Notes: generated from the letters alone by a model not told the origin. A DNA stretch of 41,196 nucleotides from an uncultured Lachnospiraceae bacterium (GCA_902800325.1 CADCDW010000037.1:1-41196), one strand, 5' to 3'; positions 15,713-26,779 are shown, counted from the first letter of the stretch. Numbers and translations: made by a program.

Positions 15713-17632
15713 ATGAAGGGATTGAAGAAAAATTCTGTAAGAACAAGAAAGAGAGTGATAGCGATATTGCTGTCAGTACTTATGGTGCTGTCTATCGTTA
15801 TCCCAAGCGGTGGAAGTGGAGTGAGATACAATGCTTTCGCTGAAGGGGAGGAGTCTGCCGTAGGAGAGGGTGTAGACCTTACCTCAGAAGAAGGAACTGA
15901 TGAGGAAGAGGTGACTTCGGAAGAAATGATGGAGGAGACATCAGGTGAAACGACCGAGTTGACTGCTGAGGAAACGACAGAACTTCAAAAGGAAGAAATG
16001 ACTGAATCCATACAGGAATCAACAGAGGATGAGAAAAAAGAAATTATAGATTCTAAGAATGATTCTGCAACAGATGCAACAAATTCTTCGACAACAAAAG
16101 ATGAAATGATTAGTGATGAAGCTTTAGCAAATAATGACTCTGAGGATGCGGATGATGATAATGATGATGAAATAATAGAAGAGGAGAATATTTTAGGAGC
16201 GACTCAATCTTCAGATCTGAAAGAATATGTTTCAAATGCTGATGCGCAGACAGGTGTTGTATATGATTCAAGCAACAATTCATGGACAGGTGTTAATCTT
16301 AATAATGAGTATGAATTTACAATTTATTTTACGGAAGATCAGGTAAAACAGTTTATAGAAACAGATGCAGAAATGCATTATGATATTCCGGCCGGAATTA
16401 TAGCAAACAATATAAGTGGAACAACAATTAACCTGATATATAAACAGGGAAATAGTAATGATAAGATTCAGGTATCTAATAATCCTTTTAGAATTGAAAA
16501 TGGAATAATTTACTTTAATTTTAATACCTCTGATCCTAATTTTGGAACTTTAAAAAATTCTGATGATGCCCAGTTTTATCTTACTTTTAAAGGTAAATTT
16601 GATGGTTCTGAACAAAATATAAATTTTGGTAACGGGGTTACCAGAACTATAGATGCTGTTTTGGATAGTGATTTATCAGTTGATAAATCGTCAACCGGAA
16701 GCATATCGGCCGACAATGACAGCATTAATTATTCTGTAAGAGTAAGTTCAAAGGGATATAATAAAGACGTATCACTGAACGATAGTATTGATAATGATAA
16801 CTTTAAAATTGATAGTATAACATATACTGTATATAACAGTTATGGACAGTCTGTTAGTGCTGGAACATCAACTGTAAATGCCGATGGTAAAAGTTTTAGT
16901 CAAAATTTAGGCAATTTACCAAATGGGTATTATGTTGATTTTAATTATAAAGTTAAGATTAAGGATGGTGCTAATTTAGCTACTGCAGATACAGATTCGG
17001 ATGGAAAAGTTGGTTTTAACAACACGGCTAAAGCAACTACTACGAGCGAAGATACCGACCCATCCAATAATATAAAAACAAAATCCAATGATGTAACTTA
17101 TAGTTCGATATCCAATAAATCAGCTACTGTTACAGACGAAGAACATGGAATAGTTACATGGACTATAACAGTAAATCCGGAGAGAATGGTTTCATTAAAC
17201 GGTAAATCTTTATCTGATGTACTTGTTGATAGTGCTGATACAATTAATGATGATCAGGAGTTTTTAGGTGACGTAACGGTAAAAGGATATGCAAATAATT
17301 CTACAGGCTCGGGAAGTGCAGATGTGGAGTATACATTTACACCTTCTGGAAAATCTTTTAATTATACATTTAATGAGTCTGATTCGTCAAAAGCATATTA
17401 TTATGTAATTACATATCAGACACAGGCGCAGGATATTGATAAGCAGATAGCTGATATGAAGTTAAAGAATAAAGCAACATTTTTGAATGTTGATAAGCCT
17501 GCAGAAGCAACCATAGGTATAGATGATGAGTTTGATATTAGGAAAACTGCAACAGAGGTAAACTCTGATTATGTGCTTTGGACTGTTACTGTTGATGTGC
17601 CTGCAAAAGGTCTGGATAAGTACTTTAGATGA
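15713..17632 (+). CDS. Giant wall-anchored adhesin, N-terminal part (frame broken at its end)
   Basis: This 639-codon frame has an AAGGAGG site 6-7 bases before ATG. A long signal peptide has a basic start (residues 1-14), a hydrophobic core (15-31) and a probable cut after AFA at residue 43. An extended Glu/Thr/Ser-rich acidic stalk follows to about residue 165. Several beta-rich adhesin modules then begin near LSVDKSSTGSISADN and near KSATVTDEEHGIVTWTITVNP, as in isopeptide-forming fimbrial proteins. The frame stops at TGA 17630-17632 in the middle of a module (WTVTVDVPAKGLDK). The same module continues without loss in the next frame. It is the 5' part of one gene that is completed by 17571-26645. 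Confidence 0.85.
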   Translation: MKGLKKNSVRTRKRVIAILLSVLMVLSIVIPSGGSGVRYNAFAEGEESAVGEGVDLTSEEGTDEEEVTSEEMMEETSGETTELTAEETTELQKEEMTESIQESTEDEKKEIIDSKNDSATDATNSSTTKDEMISDEALANNDSEDADDDNDDEIIEEENILGATQSSDLKEYVSNADAQTGVVYDSSNNSWTGVNLNNEYEFTIYFTEDQVKQFIETDAEMHYDIPAGIIANNISGTTINLIYKQGNSNDKIQVSNNPFRIENGIIYFNFNTSDPNFGTLKNSDDAQFYLTFKGKFDGSEQNINFGNGVTRTIDAVLDSDLSVDKSSTGSISADNDSINYSVRVSSKGYNKDVSLNDSIDNDNFKIDSITYTVYNSYGQSVSAGTSTVNADGKSFSQNLGNLPNGYYVDFNYKVKIKDGANLATADTDSDGKVGFNNTAKATTTSEDTDPSNNIKTKSNDVTYSSISNKSATVTDEEHGIVTWTITVNPERMVSLNGKSLSDVLVDSADTINDDQEFLGDVTVKGYANNSTGSGSADVEYTFTPSGKSFNYTFNESDSSKAYYYVITYQTQAQDIDKQIADMKLKNKATFLNVDKPAEATIGIDDEFDIRKTATEVNSDYVLWTVTVDVPAKGLDKYFR

Positions 17633-20600
17633 ATCAAGCGTTAGTATCACAGGATTAAAATCGACAGAAAGTATAGTTAAAACATATGATACGCATGGTT
17701 TTACATTTACATTCAAAAAATCAAGCGGAGAAGAAGGCCTTGACGGTACAGGTGAAAGCAGACAGATTGTGATAACATACAAGACGAATGTTGATCAGGA
17801 TTGGCTCGAAAAATCAAAGACAGATACATGGCGTAAGACTCATACCAACAATATCACTGCCAGAGCAAATGATTTAGAAAAGAAGACTCATGCAGATGCA
17901 ACACCGGTTCAGGCTGAGATTGTTAAATCTTTTGTCGGCAAAGGGGTTGCAACGATAGATGGAGTCAATTATCCGTATTATGAGTTTAAGGTTAGAGTTG
18001 CACCTGTTGACAGTGATACAATAACTATTACGGATACCTTGCCGAAAGGCTTTGAAATATATACTGAAACACCTGTAACTGATTGGTCAAAAAAGACAAG
18101 AGTTTATGGTAGTAATTCAGTATGGAATAATGATGTTGATTTGAATAAGACTGTTGAGTCATCGGCACCGGATGCTGATAATAATGTTACATTTACTGTA
18201 CCGATAGTTAAGGATTCAAACACCGGTAATTATTATAGCTATTATTGGCTTGACTATTACATAATTGTAAAAGATAAATCTGCAATGAAAGAACTCGATC
18301 AGGCAGCTTTGGATACGTCTGATGATAAACTTACACTTACCAATACTGCTACATATATGGGGGAGAGTTACCCTGTTGACTTTGTATATGAGCCTAATAA
18401 GACCAACAGCAGTAATCTTACAAAAGAACTTGTTAGCCAGGAAAATGGTGTAGCAAAGTATAAGATTGATGTTAATCCGGATAAGCTTAGATTAAATGAT
18501 GGCTATGATATAACTCTTAAAGATACATTTACAAACTTAAGTATAGATTACTCAACTATTAAGGTTACAGCGGTTAGTCCTGAAGATGCTGAGGTGGTAA
18601 GCTGTGATGTTCGTAGTAATGTGATGACTATCGTTTTAAATGATGAAGCACATTATATAATCGAATATGAGTCAAATATACTTACAAATGGAGAATATAA
18701 AAATGTAGCTGAAGTAAAAGGCTTCACAGCTACAAAATCGGCCAGCTACTCATCATCAGGCGGAGGTGATTATGGAAATCAGTTATCCATCAATATATTT
18801 AAGCAGGAGTATGGCAATGCCCTTAATAAGCTTGAAGGAGTAGAATTCCAACTTTTTATAGATCAAGATGGAGTAGCAGTTCCTGTAAAAGATGAAAGTG
18901 GCAATATTGTAACTGCGACTACTGATGAAAATGGCAAAGCAACTTTTCAGGGAAGTAATTCTGCAGGCTGGAAGATAGTTAAAGGTCAAAAATATTATAT
19001 TAAAGAATTAAATCCGCCTGAAGGTTTCCTTGGAATCGATGGTATGTATAATTTTACAGTAGCGGATGTGTCTGACTGGAATAATTTTGTATATAAGACA
19101 GGCGAGACAATGCGTGTGGATAATGATAAGATTGACCTTAAGGTTACCAAGACATTGGATAATGCGCCTGATGATTTGGATCTTAGCACAATTCAATTTA
19201 CTGTTGTTGTAAGCGAGGGCGAAGGTGATGCGGCCAAAACAAAGACTTACACCAAGACTCTTGCGGAGATAAAAGCGGGGGTGGAATCAAACTCAAAATG
19301 GTATAGCTATGATTCTACTTCAAATACATACACATGGTATTTTACTAATCTGACTACAGGAAGTGAAGCAACAGTAACTGAAACGATAACAGCTACAGAT
19401 GATACTGATAAGCCGAGCTCGATAACATATAGTATATTTAATGATGGTGCCGCTTCATTATCGGATCGAAATTATACAAGTGGAACCAACTTAACTGTTT
19501 CAGGGCTTGGGGCAGATTCTGTTAAGACTGTTGCATTTACAAACAGTTATGCAGGTTCTGTGGATGTTACTCCGGTAGCATTTAAGAAACTTGATAATAA
19601 AATAAAAGGGGCAGGTGCAAGTCAGACTTATCCGTTAGATGGACTTTCATTTGGATTTTCAATATATGCTATGTCTGATAACTTATATCAAAATAATCAT
19701 ATAGGACCTGAAAGTGTGGCGCATCTTACAGATGGAACAAATTGGAACGCAACACCTTTATCATCAACAAGCGCTTCTGACTTAACGCTTGGTAAAGCAA
19801 CATTTGATAAGATAACATATAATTTAGATGGTACAACAGCTTTTCCGTTATATTATTATTATAAGATTGTAGAAAATACTTCAGGATATGCTGAAATTAC
19901 AGATGATACCGGATATGTAATTGTGTCTGTTGTAATAAACAAAGATACTACCAGTGGAGAACTTACAAAGAACGTAACATATACCAAGTATAAAGCTGAC
20001 GGTACTGTTGCTGTTGCGACAACCACAGATCCGAGAGCTACAGCATTTAATAATAGTACTGCAGATACAACACTTTCACTTAAGGCGAATAAGCTTTTAA
20101 ATGAAAACGGAAGAAGTATTACACCGGAAAGTGTATTTAGCTTTAAACTTGAACCTGTTACATTAAATGGTATAACTGATGATCAGACAAATGCAAATCA
20201 GGCTGATGTTACAAATTCAGCCGGAAGCGTTACTTTTGCCAATCTTACATATACAGCTGCTGATTTAAGTGATGACAGTTCAAATCCTACAGTATATAGA
20301 TATAAGATAAGTGAAAATGATGCTCCTGAAGGTTATACAAAAGATTCAAATTATTATTATATAGATGTAACCGTAACACGTGATACCGCAACAGGTGGAA
20401 TTAAGACATCAACCCAAATAACAAAGTATAATGCTTCAGGAACAGTAATTGAAGAAAATGTTGCTGCTTCAAGAGTTAGCTTTACCAATACCAAAGCTGC
20501 TCGAAAAGGTAGTATTTCACTCGCGATTTCAAAATCTGTAGATGGAAGTGTAAACGGTGTAACCGGAAATAATTATGGTAATTTTGATTTCTATTATGGA

Positions 20601-23600
20601 TATATAGGTGAGCAGTCAAATACACTTAAGCCTGATGAGATTTCATCATCTACAGCATGGTCAGCTCCTAAACAGGGAATTTGGTCTGCAGATGCTAATA
20701 GAATCACTTTCCCAGAGATTAACTATAGTACGGAAAATGGTGCAAATACTCAGTTTGGTACAGGTAAACATATTTACAAAATTTACGAGGGCGCCAATGG
20801 TTATAACGGAATTAACAATTCACGTGACTATTATGTTGTTGTAGTATCTGTAACTGATCCGGGAAGCGGAACAGAACTTACAACAGCAATAGATAAGGTT
20901 TATAAATATGAATATGATTCTGAAAACGGAACCTGGGGAAATGCTCAGTTGGTATCAGGAACAGGTACATCAAATGTAATATTTGATAATACTACCAATA
21001 AGGTAAGTGTCCCTATAATTGCTACTAAAACTATATTTGGAGGAGAGTATTCAAAAGCCGGATTTGAATTTACCATAAAAGCAATAGAAAATACAGCATT
21101 TGGTTATAAGGTATATAAAGATGCATCTAATAATGATTATACGGAAACTGTTACTTCGAATGAAAATGGTAACATAACTTTCTCAAATCTTGAATTTACC
21201 AAGGAATCAGATGCAGGACGTTATCAGTTTGAAATATCTGAGAAAACCGGAAATGATAGTTCTATTACTTATGATGCGCATATTTATAGAATTACTGTGC
21301 TTGTAACATATAATACTACAACAAAGACATTAGCAGCTTCAATTGAAACGGTAGAAAGAAAGAATAATTTGACTGATAATTATTCGCCTTTGAGCAATAG
21401 ATCAATTTCTTTTGAAAATACACTTGAGCCACAAAAGGGTTCAATATCATTTAAAGCACAAAAGAAGCTTAAAAAAACAGGCCAAACTACAGCAGGAACT
21501 GAAATTACTGATGTAAACGGAAATCTTAAGGAGTTTTCATTTAAGCTTGAACAGGTTGATCAAAGCGGTACTGCTGTTTCGCCTGCATATATACAGACTA
21601 AGCAAAATACTATAAATGGAAAAATAAGCTTTGACTCGATAATGTATGATAATTCAATGCTTACAGGAGCACCATATTACTATAAGGTTAGTGAGGTTGC
21701 ATCAACTACAAATGATGGTTACAAATATGCTGATGATGTATATTATATAAAAGTTGATTTAAGTGTTGATACTGATACTAATCGTATCATTGCAACCCCG
21801 ACATATTATAATAATGTCAGCATGACTTCATCAGATGTTATAACAGCTGACGAGATGATATTTATTAATGAAGAACTTGAAGCAACTCTTAAGCTTGAGG
21901 CACATAAGGAGCTTGTAGGTGCAAATATTACCGATTATTATGGGGCAGATCATAATGGATTTAAATTTACAGCAACAAGAGACGGAAAGACATATGAAGC
22001 TTATAATGATAACAGCGGAAAAATAGAAATCAACATTAATGAAGTCTTTGGTTTAGCTGATGTTGTGAATACTAATACTACACTAAATGCAAATGCGCAA
22101 CCTTATGTATATACTATAAAAGAGGTTGCAGAAGATGAGAGTGAGTTTAAATTTGATACTGCAACATATACGGCTGAGGTAACATTTAGTATTGACTCAA
22201 CAGGAATAGTTCCAAACATTGTTTATAAAGACAGCAGCAATACAGGAGTTTCAGGTTCGGAAGTTAAGTTTAGGAATACCAAGATTGCATCTGCTGAGAT
22301 TAATATTACAGCGCTTAAGACGTTTGGTACTAATAATGATGCTCCGGATAATAAGATTTTTAGTTTTGGATTATATGATACCAATCCTGCAATATCAGGA
22401 GCAACACCTATTCAGGTAAAGCAAAATAATGCTGAGGGTAATATTATATTTGACAAGATTGTATTTGCACAGGATGAGGTGTTTGAAACCGGAACAACCA
22501 CTAAAACATATTATGTTAAAGAAATAAAGCCGAATCCATTCCCACTTCCAGGATATGAATATGATGAAACGTTTTATACTATAACTGTTAATCTGTCCAG
22601 AAATGCAGGTACAGGAAAAATAGATATAAATTACACTATTAACAGGAGTTCGGATTCAGTAATTCAAAATGGAACAACAGGTGAGATAGGTAAAACAGCA
22701 ACTAATGAAGAATTTATACAGTTTAATAATAAAAATAGTGGAAAGACAGATTGGCCTTTATCTGTAAGAAAGGTTGTAGAGAATAATTCCGGTGTCGAGC
22801 ATCCGTTTACATTTAGGCTTTATAAAACAGATGGTAATTTTAATACCGAAGGTTTAAGCGGAGATAGTAATGTTAAAGAAGTTACATTAGATAATTCGGG
22901 TTATGCAGTTTTTGATGAACCGAATAATATTGGTACTGGTTCAATATTGTATATTACAAACGATTCAACAAATTACTATGTATTAGAAGAAGTTAATACA
23001 GGTGATAGCCTTGTTTCATATGTATCTGACCCGATTAAGCTTGTTGTTACCGCAGATGAAACTGGTAATGTAACAGTTAAAAACAGTGAAACAGATGAAG
23101 TATATACTGAGGCACGTGTTACATTTACCAATTCTATAGAAGTTAAGGTCAAGAAAACCAATGCGGATGGAACAGTAGCATTAACAGGTGCTGAACTTCA
23201 GGTGAAAAATGGTAATGCAGTTGTAAATACAAAGAATGGCAACCAAACAACAGATGGAAATACCGACAATGTTTATTCAGGTATAACTGTAGGACAGGAG
23301 TACACATTAGTAGAAAATAAAGCTCCTGTCGGATATGCATTGGCAGATCCGGTTACTTTCAAAGTTGATTATAATTCTTCTTCCAAGAAGTATGAATTAA
23401 AAGTCGACTATGGTAGCGGATATCAAACTATGTCCGGTTCGGGTGATGAAGCAATTACTGTAGTTATGAAGGATACATCAAACAGCCTTATCATCAATAA
23501 GAAGATATCTGATTCTACTTATCTTGCCGGAGCAACACTTCAGGTTAAGGAAGAATCGGGAGCAGTATTGGGAACTGCTTGGACTACAGATACTTTAGGT

Positions 23601-26600
23601 GGCGATAATCAGAACCATAGTGTTGATTTGAACACACTTACTCCGAATAAGTGGTATACTTTAGAAGAGACATCGGCTCCGTTTGGATATAAGATTGCAA
23701 CACCCGTACAGTTCATGATTGATTCTGATAACAAAGTGTGGACTAAGAAGCAGGGTGAAGCTGACACAGCTAAGATTGAACTTACCGCTGTAGAAGGAAA
23801 GTATACACTTACAATGTTTGATGAACCATTGGAGCTTACGATTACCAAGTTAAATAAAGCTACAGATGATAAGCTTCCGGGAGCTGTATTCTCTATATAT
23901 GCTAAAGACGGAAGTGGACTTATACAGTCAGGTATGGAAGTGGATTCAGTTGGAAAGCTTAAGTTAAATGTTCTTAGTCTTGGACTTGTAGCAGATAAGG
24001 AGTATATACTTGAAGAAACAACTGCTCCTGAGGGATTTGAAATTATAAATCCGATTACATTTATGATTACAAATGATAATACTCTTGTTGTAAATGGTGA
24101 AAACCAGACCGGTATGGAGATAAAGGTATATAATAAGAAAGAGGGAACAATATATATCAGTAAGGTTGATCCTTCTAATCCGGGCGTTGAGCTTAGAGGT
24201 GCTTTGCTTGTTGTAAGTCAGGATGGAACTGAAAAATATAGCTTTACTTCAACTGCAAATGCTTATGAAATCAGAACAGGTTCATTGGAAAAGAACAAGG
24301 TATATATCTTAAAGGAAATTGATGCTCCAAAAGATGCAAATGGAGTTCCTACACATTATCTTGCGGCAGAGATAAAGTTCTATTTAGATAACGATAGTGA
24401 GCTTTATGTACAAAAAGAAGGAGAAGCAGATTTCTCACATAGCTCAGACGGAAAGATTGTTATGGAAGATAAGGCAAGAGATGTTGTCAAGATTAGTAAG
24501 GTTGACCTTGTAACGAGTGATGAACTTCCGGGTGCAAAGCTTAAGATTACAGATGAAAACGGAAGACCGGTTTATGAAAAGAAAGTTGACGAGCATGGAA
24601 GCCTGATTACTACAACCAACAAGCTTGAGCATACTTCAGATGGCACAAAGTGGGAGATTGATTATTCTACATTTGAACTTGATACACCTTATGTTCTTAC
24701 AGAGATAACTGCGCCGGACGGATATGAGGTTGCAGAGGATATCACATTTAAGATTGTCAATGAAGGTGGAGAAAATGTAATTAAGATTAAGCAAACAGAT
24801 GGTTCATGGGAAACAAATACAAATATGACAGTAGTAATGCAGGACGCTCCGATGAATAATGTTTCATTTGTTAAACTTGATAAGTCAAGTGGACAGACAC
24901 TTGCAGGAGCAGGACTTACTATATACGATTCATATGGAGAAATTGCACATAGATTTACTACTACTAAAAATGCTACACAGTTTACAGTTGATGAGTTTAA
25001 TGTAAATGAAGAATATACATTAAAAGAAACAACTGTTCCGGACGGTTTCTATAAAGCTGATGATGTTGTGTTTAGGGTTAGCTTTGTCAACACTCAAAAT
25101 GGCAGAGTGCGTAAGCTCTTTGTAAAGGATACAGATGGAACGTTTAAGGTCAGAGAAACCGGACAGATAGTTATAGAAGATGAGCGTGTCTATAAGGTTA
25201 AGATTTCTAAGGTTGATCTTACATCCGAGGAAGAAGTACCTGGTGCTCACATTCAGATTCTTGATGAAAATGGCGATGTAGTTACAGAATGGGATTCTAC
25301 AGATGCTCCTAAGGAGATAGAAGGCTTACGTCCAAATGTAACTTATACACTTAGAGAAACTGTTGCACCTGAAGGATATAAGATAACTACCGATACAACT
25401 TTTGCACTCAAGGCAGATGCGACTATAGATTACGAAAAGACTTCAACCGCTATATCAAGCGAAGGGGTGCTTCTTGTAAAGGATGATATTACAAGTATTA
25501 ACTTTACAAAGTATGGTCTTGTTAATGAGTCATGTGCACCTGATCCTGCAGCTTATATACCTCTTGAGGGCGTAGAGTTTGAAGCTTACTCAATTGATGA
25601 AGATGGAAATGTATCAGATAACCCTGTTGCGACGGCTAAGTCAGGTAAAAATGGTATAGTGGTATTTAACAAGCTTGCAAAAGGTAAATATCAAATACGT
25701 GAGTCAAAGAGTGTCGATGCTTTTAAGATTTGTGAAGAATACTTCTATGCGACAGTAGATGACAATGATTTTGCCGGACTTACAGATGAAGAAGGAAATA
25801 AGATAGACGGTAACAGGATTATTGATGATCAGTACAGAACAGATATAGTGTTCACAAAGGTTAGTGAAAGAAATAAAGCCAAGAAGCTTGCCGGTTCAAC
25901 ATATGGTTTGTATAGAAAGAATGATTCGGCAGAGGAAACTCTTGTGGCAACGTCTGTATCTGATAAGGAAGGCGTTGTAACATTTAAGGGTGTTCTGACA
26001 AATATCAATTATGTTGTAAGAGAACTTGAATCACCGAAAGGGTATTATATATCTGAAAATCCTATGGAGATGAGCTTTAAGCTTGAAGGTGATAAAGTTG
26101 TTAGAAATGCTTTAAGTGATGGAAAAGGAACTGTAGTACTTGGAGCAAATGGTGAGATAACATGGTTAGAGCCTTCTGTAATAGTAAGTTTCCTTAAGGT
26201 TGATGGTGATAATAATCCTCTTCCGGGTGCGACACTTGCAGTGCTTGATATGAATGGTTCACCTGTAAAAGACGCAGATGGTAAGGAGATTAAGTGGGTT
26301 TCCACAAATGTTGCATACGAGGTTGCTGATGTATTTGAAGATGGTGTAAGTTATCAGCTGGTTGAGCTGGCAGCACCTGAGGGTTATGATGTTGCTGAAC
26401 CTATTGTATTTGAGATTCCGGAGGATAAGGTCGGAACCGGCGAAGATAAGGTGATTACTGTAACGATGATTGACAGAGCAAAAACAACCACAACAGTAAC
26501 TCCTCCTGAAAAAACTACACCTCCTTCGGTTAAGACAGGAGATTCAGCACCGGTTAAGCCGGTAACAGCAATGATGTTTATATCACTGGCAGGTATCGTA

Positions 26601-26645
26601 TTTCTACTTATACTTGGAAGAAGACGCAAGGAATTATTCAAATAA
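17571..26645 (+). CDS. Giant wall-anchored adhesin, main part with pilin-type and SpaA-type repeats
   Basis: The frame is open for 3,024 codons. The first 17 codons (to about 17621) are out-of-frame sequence of the upstream part, and no good ribosome site exists, so translation is expected only through the upstream frame. After two or three fimbrial modules there is one SpaA-type module (about 18775). About eight pilin-type isopeptide repeats of roughly 130-160 residues follow, each ending in FxNT/FTNS (about 19561-23130). Ten more SpaA/Cna-B modules follow (about 23148-26440) with E-T-x-A-P-x-G-Y/F signatures that include the cross-linking Glu. The end is a Pro/Thr linker, SVKTGD, a hydrophobic helix and RRRKELFK, a sortase sorting signal lacking canonical LP. 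The product should be a long, covalently stabilised surface fibre. No sortase gene is in the window. Confidence 0.88.
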   Translation: MCFGLLLLMCLQKVWISTLDESSVSITGLKSTESIVKTYDTHGFTFTFKKSSGEEGLDGTGESRQIVITYKTNVDQDWLEKSKTDTWRKTHTNNITARANDLEKKTHADATPVQAEIVKSFVGKGVATIDGVNYPYYEFKVRVAPVDSDTITITDTLPKGFEIYTETPVTDWSKKTRVYGSNSVWNNDVDLNKTVESSAPDADNNVTFTVPIVKDSNTGNYYSYYWLDYYIIVKDKSAMKELDQAALDTSDDKLTLTNTATYMGESYPVDFVYEPNKTNSSNLTKELVSQENGVAKYKIDVNPDKLRLNDGYDITLKDTFTNLSIDYSTIKVTAVSPEDAEVVSCDVRSNVMTIVLNDEAHYIIEYESNILTNGEYKNVAEVKGFTATKSASYSSSGGGDYGNQLSINIFKQEYGNALNKLEGVEFQLFIDQDGVAVPVKDESGNIVTATTDENGKATFQGSNSAGWKIVKGQKYYIKELNPPEGFLGIDGMYNFTVADVSDWNNFVYKTGETMRVDNDKIDLKVTKTLDNAPDDLDLSTIQFTVVVSEGEGDAAKTKTYTKTLAEIKAGVESNSKWYSYDSTSNTYTWYFTNLTTGSEATVTETITATDDTDKPSSITYSIFNDGAASLSDRNYTSGTNLTVSGLGADSVKTVAFTNSYAGSVDVTPVAFKKLDNKIKGAGASQTYPLDGLSFGFSIYAMSDNLYQNNHIGPESVAHLTDGTNWNATPLSSTSASDLTLGKATFDKITYNLDGTTAFPLYYYYKIVENTSGYAEITDDTGYVIVSVVINKDTTSGELTKNVTYTKYKADGTVAVATTTDPRATAFNNSTADTTLSLKANKLLNENGRSITPESVFSFKLEPVTLNGITDDQTNANQADVTNSAGSVTFANLTYTAADLSDDSSNPTVYRYKISENDAPEGYTKDSNYYYIDVTVTRDTATGGIKTSTQITKYNASGTVIEENVAASRVSFTNTKAARKGSISLAISKSVDGSVNGVTGNNYGNFDFYYGYIGEQSNTLKPDEISSSTAWSAPKQGIWSADANRITFPEINYSTENGANTQFGTGKHIYKIYEGANGYNGINNSRDYYVVVVSVTDPGSGTELTTAIDKVYKYEYDSENGTWGNAQLVSGTGTSNVIFDNTTNKVSVPIIATKTIFGGEYSKAGFEFTIKAIENTAFGYKVYKDASNNDYTETVTSNENGNITFSNLEFTKESDAGRYQFEISEKTGNDSSITYDAHIYRITVLVTYNTTTKTLAASIETVERKNNLTDNYSPLSNRSISFENTLEPQKGSISFKAQKKLKKTGQTTAGTEITDVNGNLKEFSFKLEQVDQSGTAVSPAYIQTKQNTINGKISFDSIMYDNSMLTGAPYYYKVSEVASTTNDGYKYADDVYYIKVDLSVDTDTNRIIATPTYYNNVSMTSSDVITADEMIFINEELEATLKLEAHKELVGANITDYYGADHNGFKFTATRDGKTYEAYNDNSGKIEININEVFGLADVVNTNTTLNANAQPYVYTIKEVAEDESEFKFDTATYTAEVTFSIDSTGIVPNIVYKDSSNTGVSGSEVKFRNTKIASAEINITALKTFGTNNDAPDNKIFSFGLYDTNPAISGATPIQVKQNNAEGNIIFDKIVFAQDEVFETGTTTKTYYVKEIKPNPFPLPGYEYDETFYTITVNLSRNAGTGKIDINYTINRSSDSVIQNGTTGEIGKTATNEEFIQFNNKNSGKTDWPLSVRKVVENNSGVEHPFTFRLYKTDGNFNTEGLSGDSNVKEVTLDNSGYAVFDEPNNIGTGSILYITNDSTNYYVLEEVNTGDSLVSYVSDPIKLVVTADETGNVTVKNSETDEVYTEARVTFTNSIEVKVKKTNADGTVALTGAELQVKNGNAVVNTKNGNQTTDGNTDNVYSGITVGQEYTLVENKAPVGYALADPVTFKVDYNSSSKKYELKVDYGSGYQTMSGSGDEAITVVMKDTSNSLIINKKISDSTYLAGATLQVKEESGAVLGTAWTTDTLGGDNQNHSVDLNTLTPNKWYTLEETSAPFGYKIATPVQFMIDSDNKVWTKKQGEADTAKIELTAVEGKYTLTMFDEPLELTITKLNKATDDKLPGAVFSIYAKDGSGLIQSGMEVDSVGKLKLNVLSLGLVADKEYILEETTAPEGFEIINPITFMITNDNTLVVNGENQTGMEIKVYNKKEGTIYISKVDPSNPGVELRGALLVVSQDGTEKYSFTSTANAYEIRTGSLEKNKVYILKEIDAPKDANGVPTHYLAAEIKFYLDNDSELYVQKEGEADFSHSSDGKIVMEDKARDVVKISKVDLVTSDELPGAKLKITDENGRPVYEKKVDEHGSLITTTNKLEHTSDGTKWEIDYSTFELDTPYVLTEITAPDGYEVAEDITFKIVNEGGENVIKIKQTDGSWETNTNMTVVMQDAPMNNVSFVKLDKSSGQTLAGAGLTIYDSYGEIAHRFTTTKNATQFTVDEFNVNEEYTLKETTVPDGFYKADDVVFRVSFVNTQNGRVRKLFVKDTDGTFKVRETGQIVIEDERVYKVKISKVDLTSEEEVPGAHIQILDENGDVVTEWDSTDAPKEIEGLRPNVTYTLRETVAPEGYKITTDTTFALKADATIDYEKTSTAISSEGVLLVKDDITSINFTKYGLVNESCAPDPAAYIPLEGVEFEAYSIDEDGNVSDNPVATAKSGKNGIVVFNKLAKGKYQIRESKSVDAFKICEEYFYATVDDNDFAGLTDEEGNKIDGNRIIDDQYRTDIVFTKVSERNKAKKLAGSTYGLYRKNDSAEETLVATSVSDKEGVVTFKGVLTNINYVVRELESPKGYYISENPMEMSFKLEGDKVVRNALSDGKGTVVLGANGEITWLEPSVIVSFLKVDGDNNPLPGATLAVLDMNGSPVKDADGKEIKWVSTNVAYEVADVFEDGVSYQLVELAAPEGYDVAEPIVFEIPEDKVGTGEDKVITVTMIDRAKTTTTVTPPEKTTPPSVKTGDSAPVKPVTAMMFISLAGIVFLLILGRRRKELFK

Positions 26646-26666
26646 AAAATAATTAGATGTTTTTTA

Positions 26667-26700
26667 AGAGCGTATCGAATAATAGATACGCTCTATTTTT
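26667..26700 (+). terminator. Intrinsic terminator of the adhesin gene
   Basis: A 10-bp perfect stem (AGAGCGTATC at 26667-26676 with GATACGCTCT at 26685-26694) has an 8-base loop and is followed by ATTTTTTATT. It starts about 20 bases after the adhesin stop. Confidence 0.9.
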
Positions 26701-26750
26701 TATTATGATTAGATATATAAAAAATATATATGATTTACTATAAAAAACTG

Positions 26751-26779
26751 TTGACATCAATCGGATATTTTATTATAAA
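26751..26779 (+). promoter_or_regulatory. Consensus promoter for the EamA exporter gene
   Basis: A perfect TTGACA (26751-26756) is followed after 17 bases by TATAAA (26774-26779). The leader to ATG 26825 is about 40 bases and contains AAGGA. Confidence 0.8.

Noticed and set aside
17571-17621. Independent start of the large adhesin frame at 17571
   Set aside because: The first 17 residues are an out-of-frame reading of the upstream module and no properly spaced ribosome site precedes the ATG.
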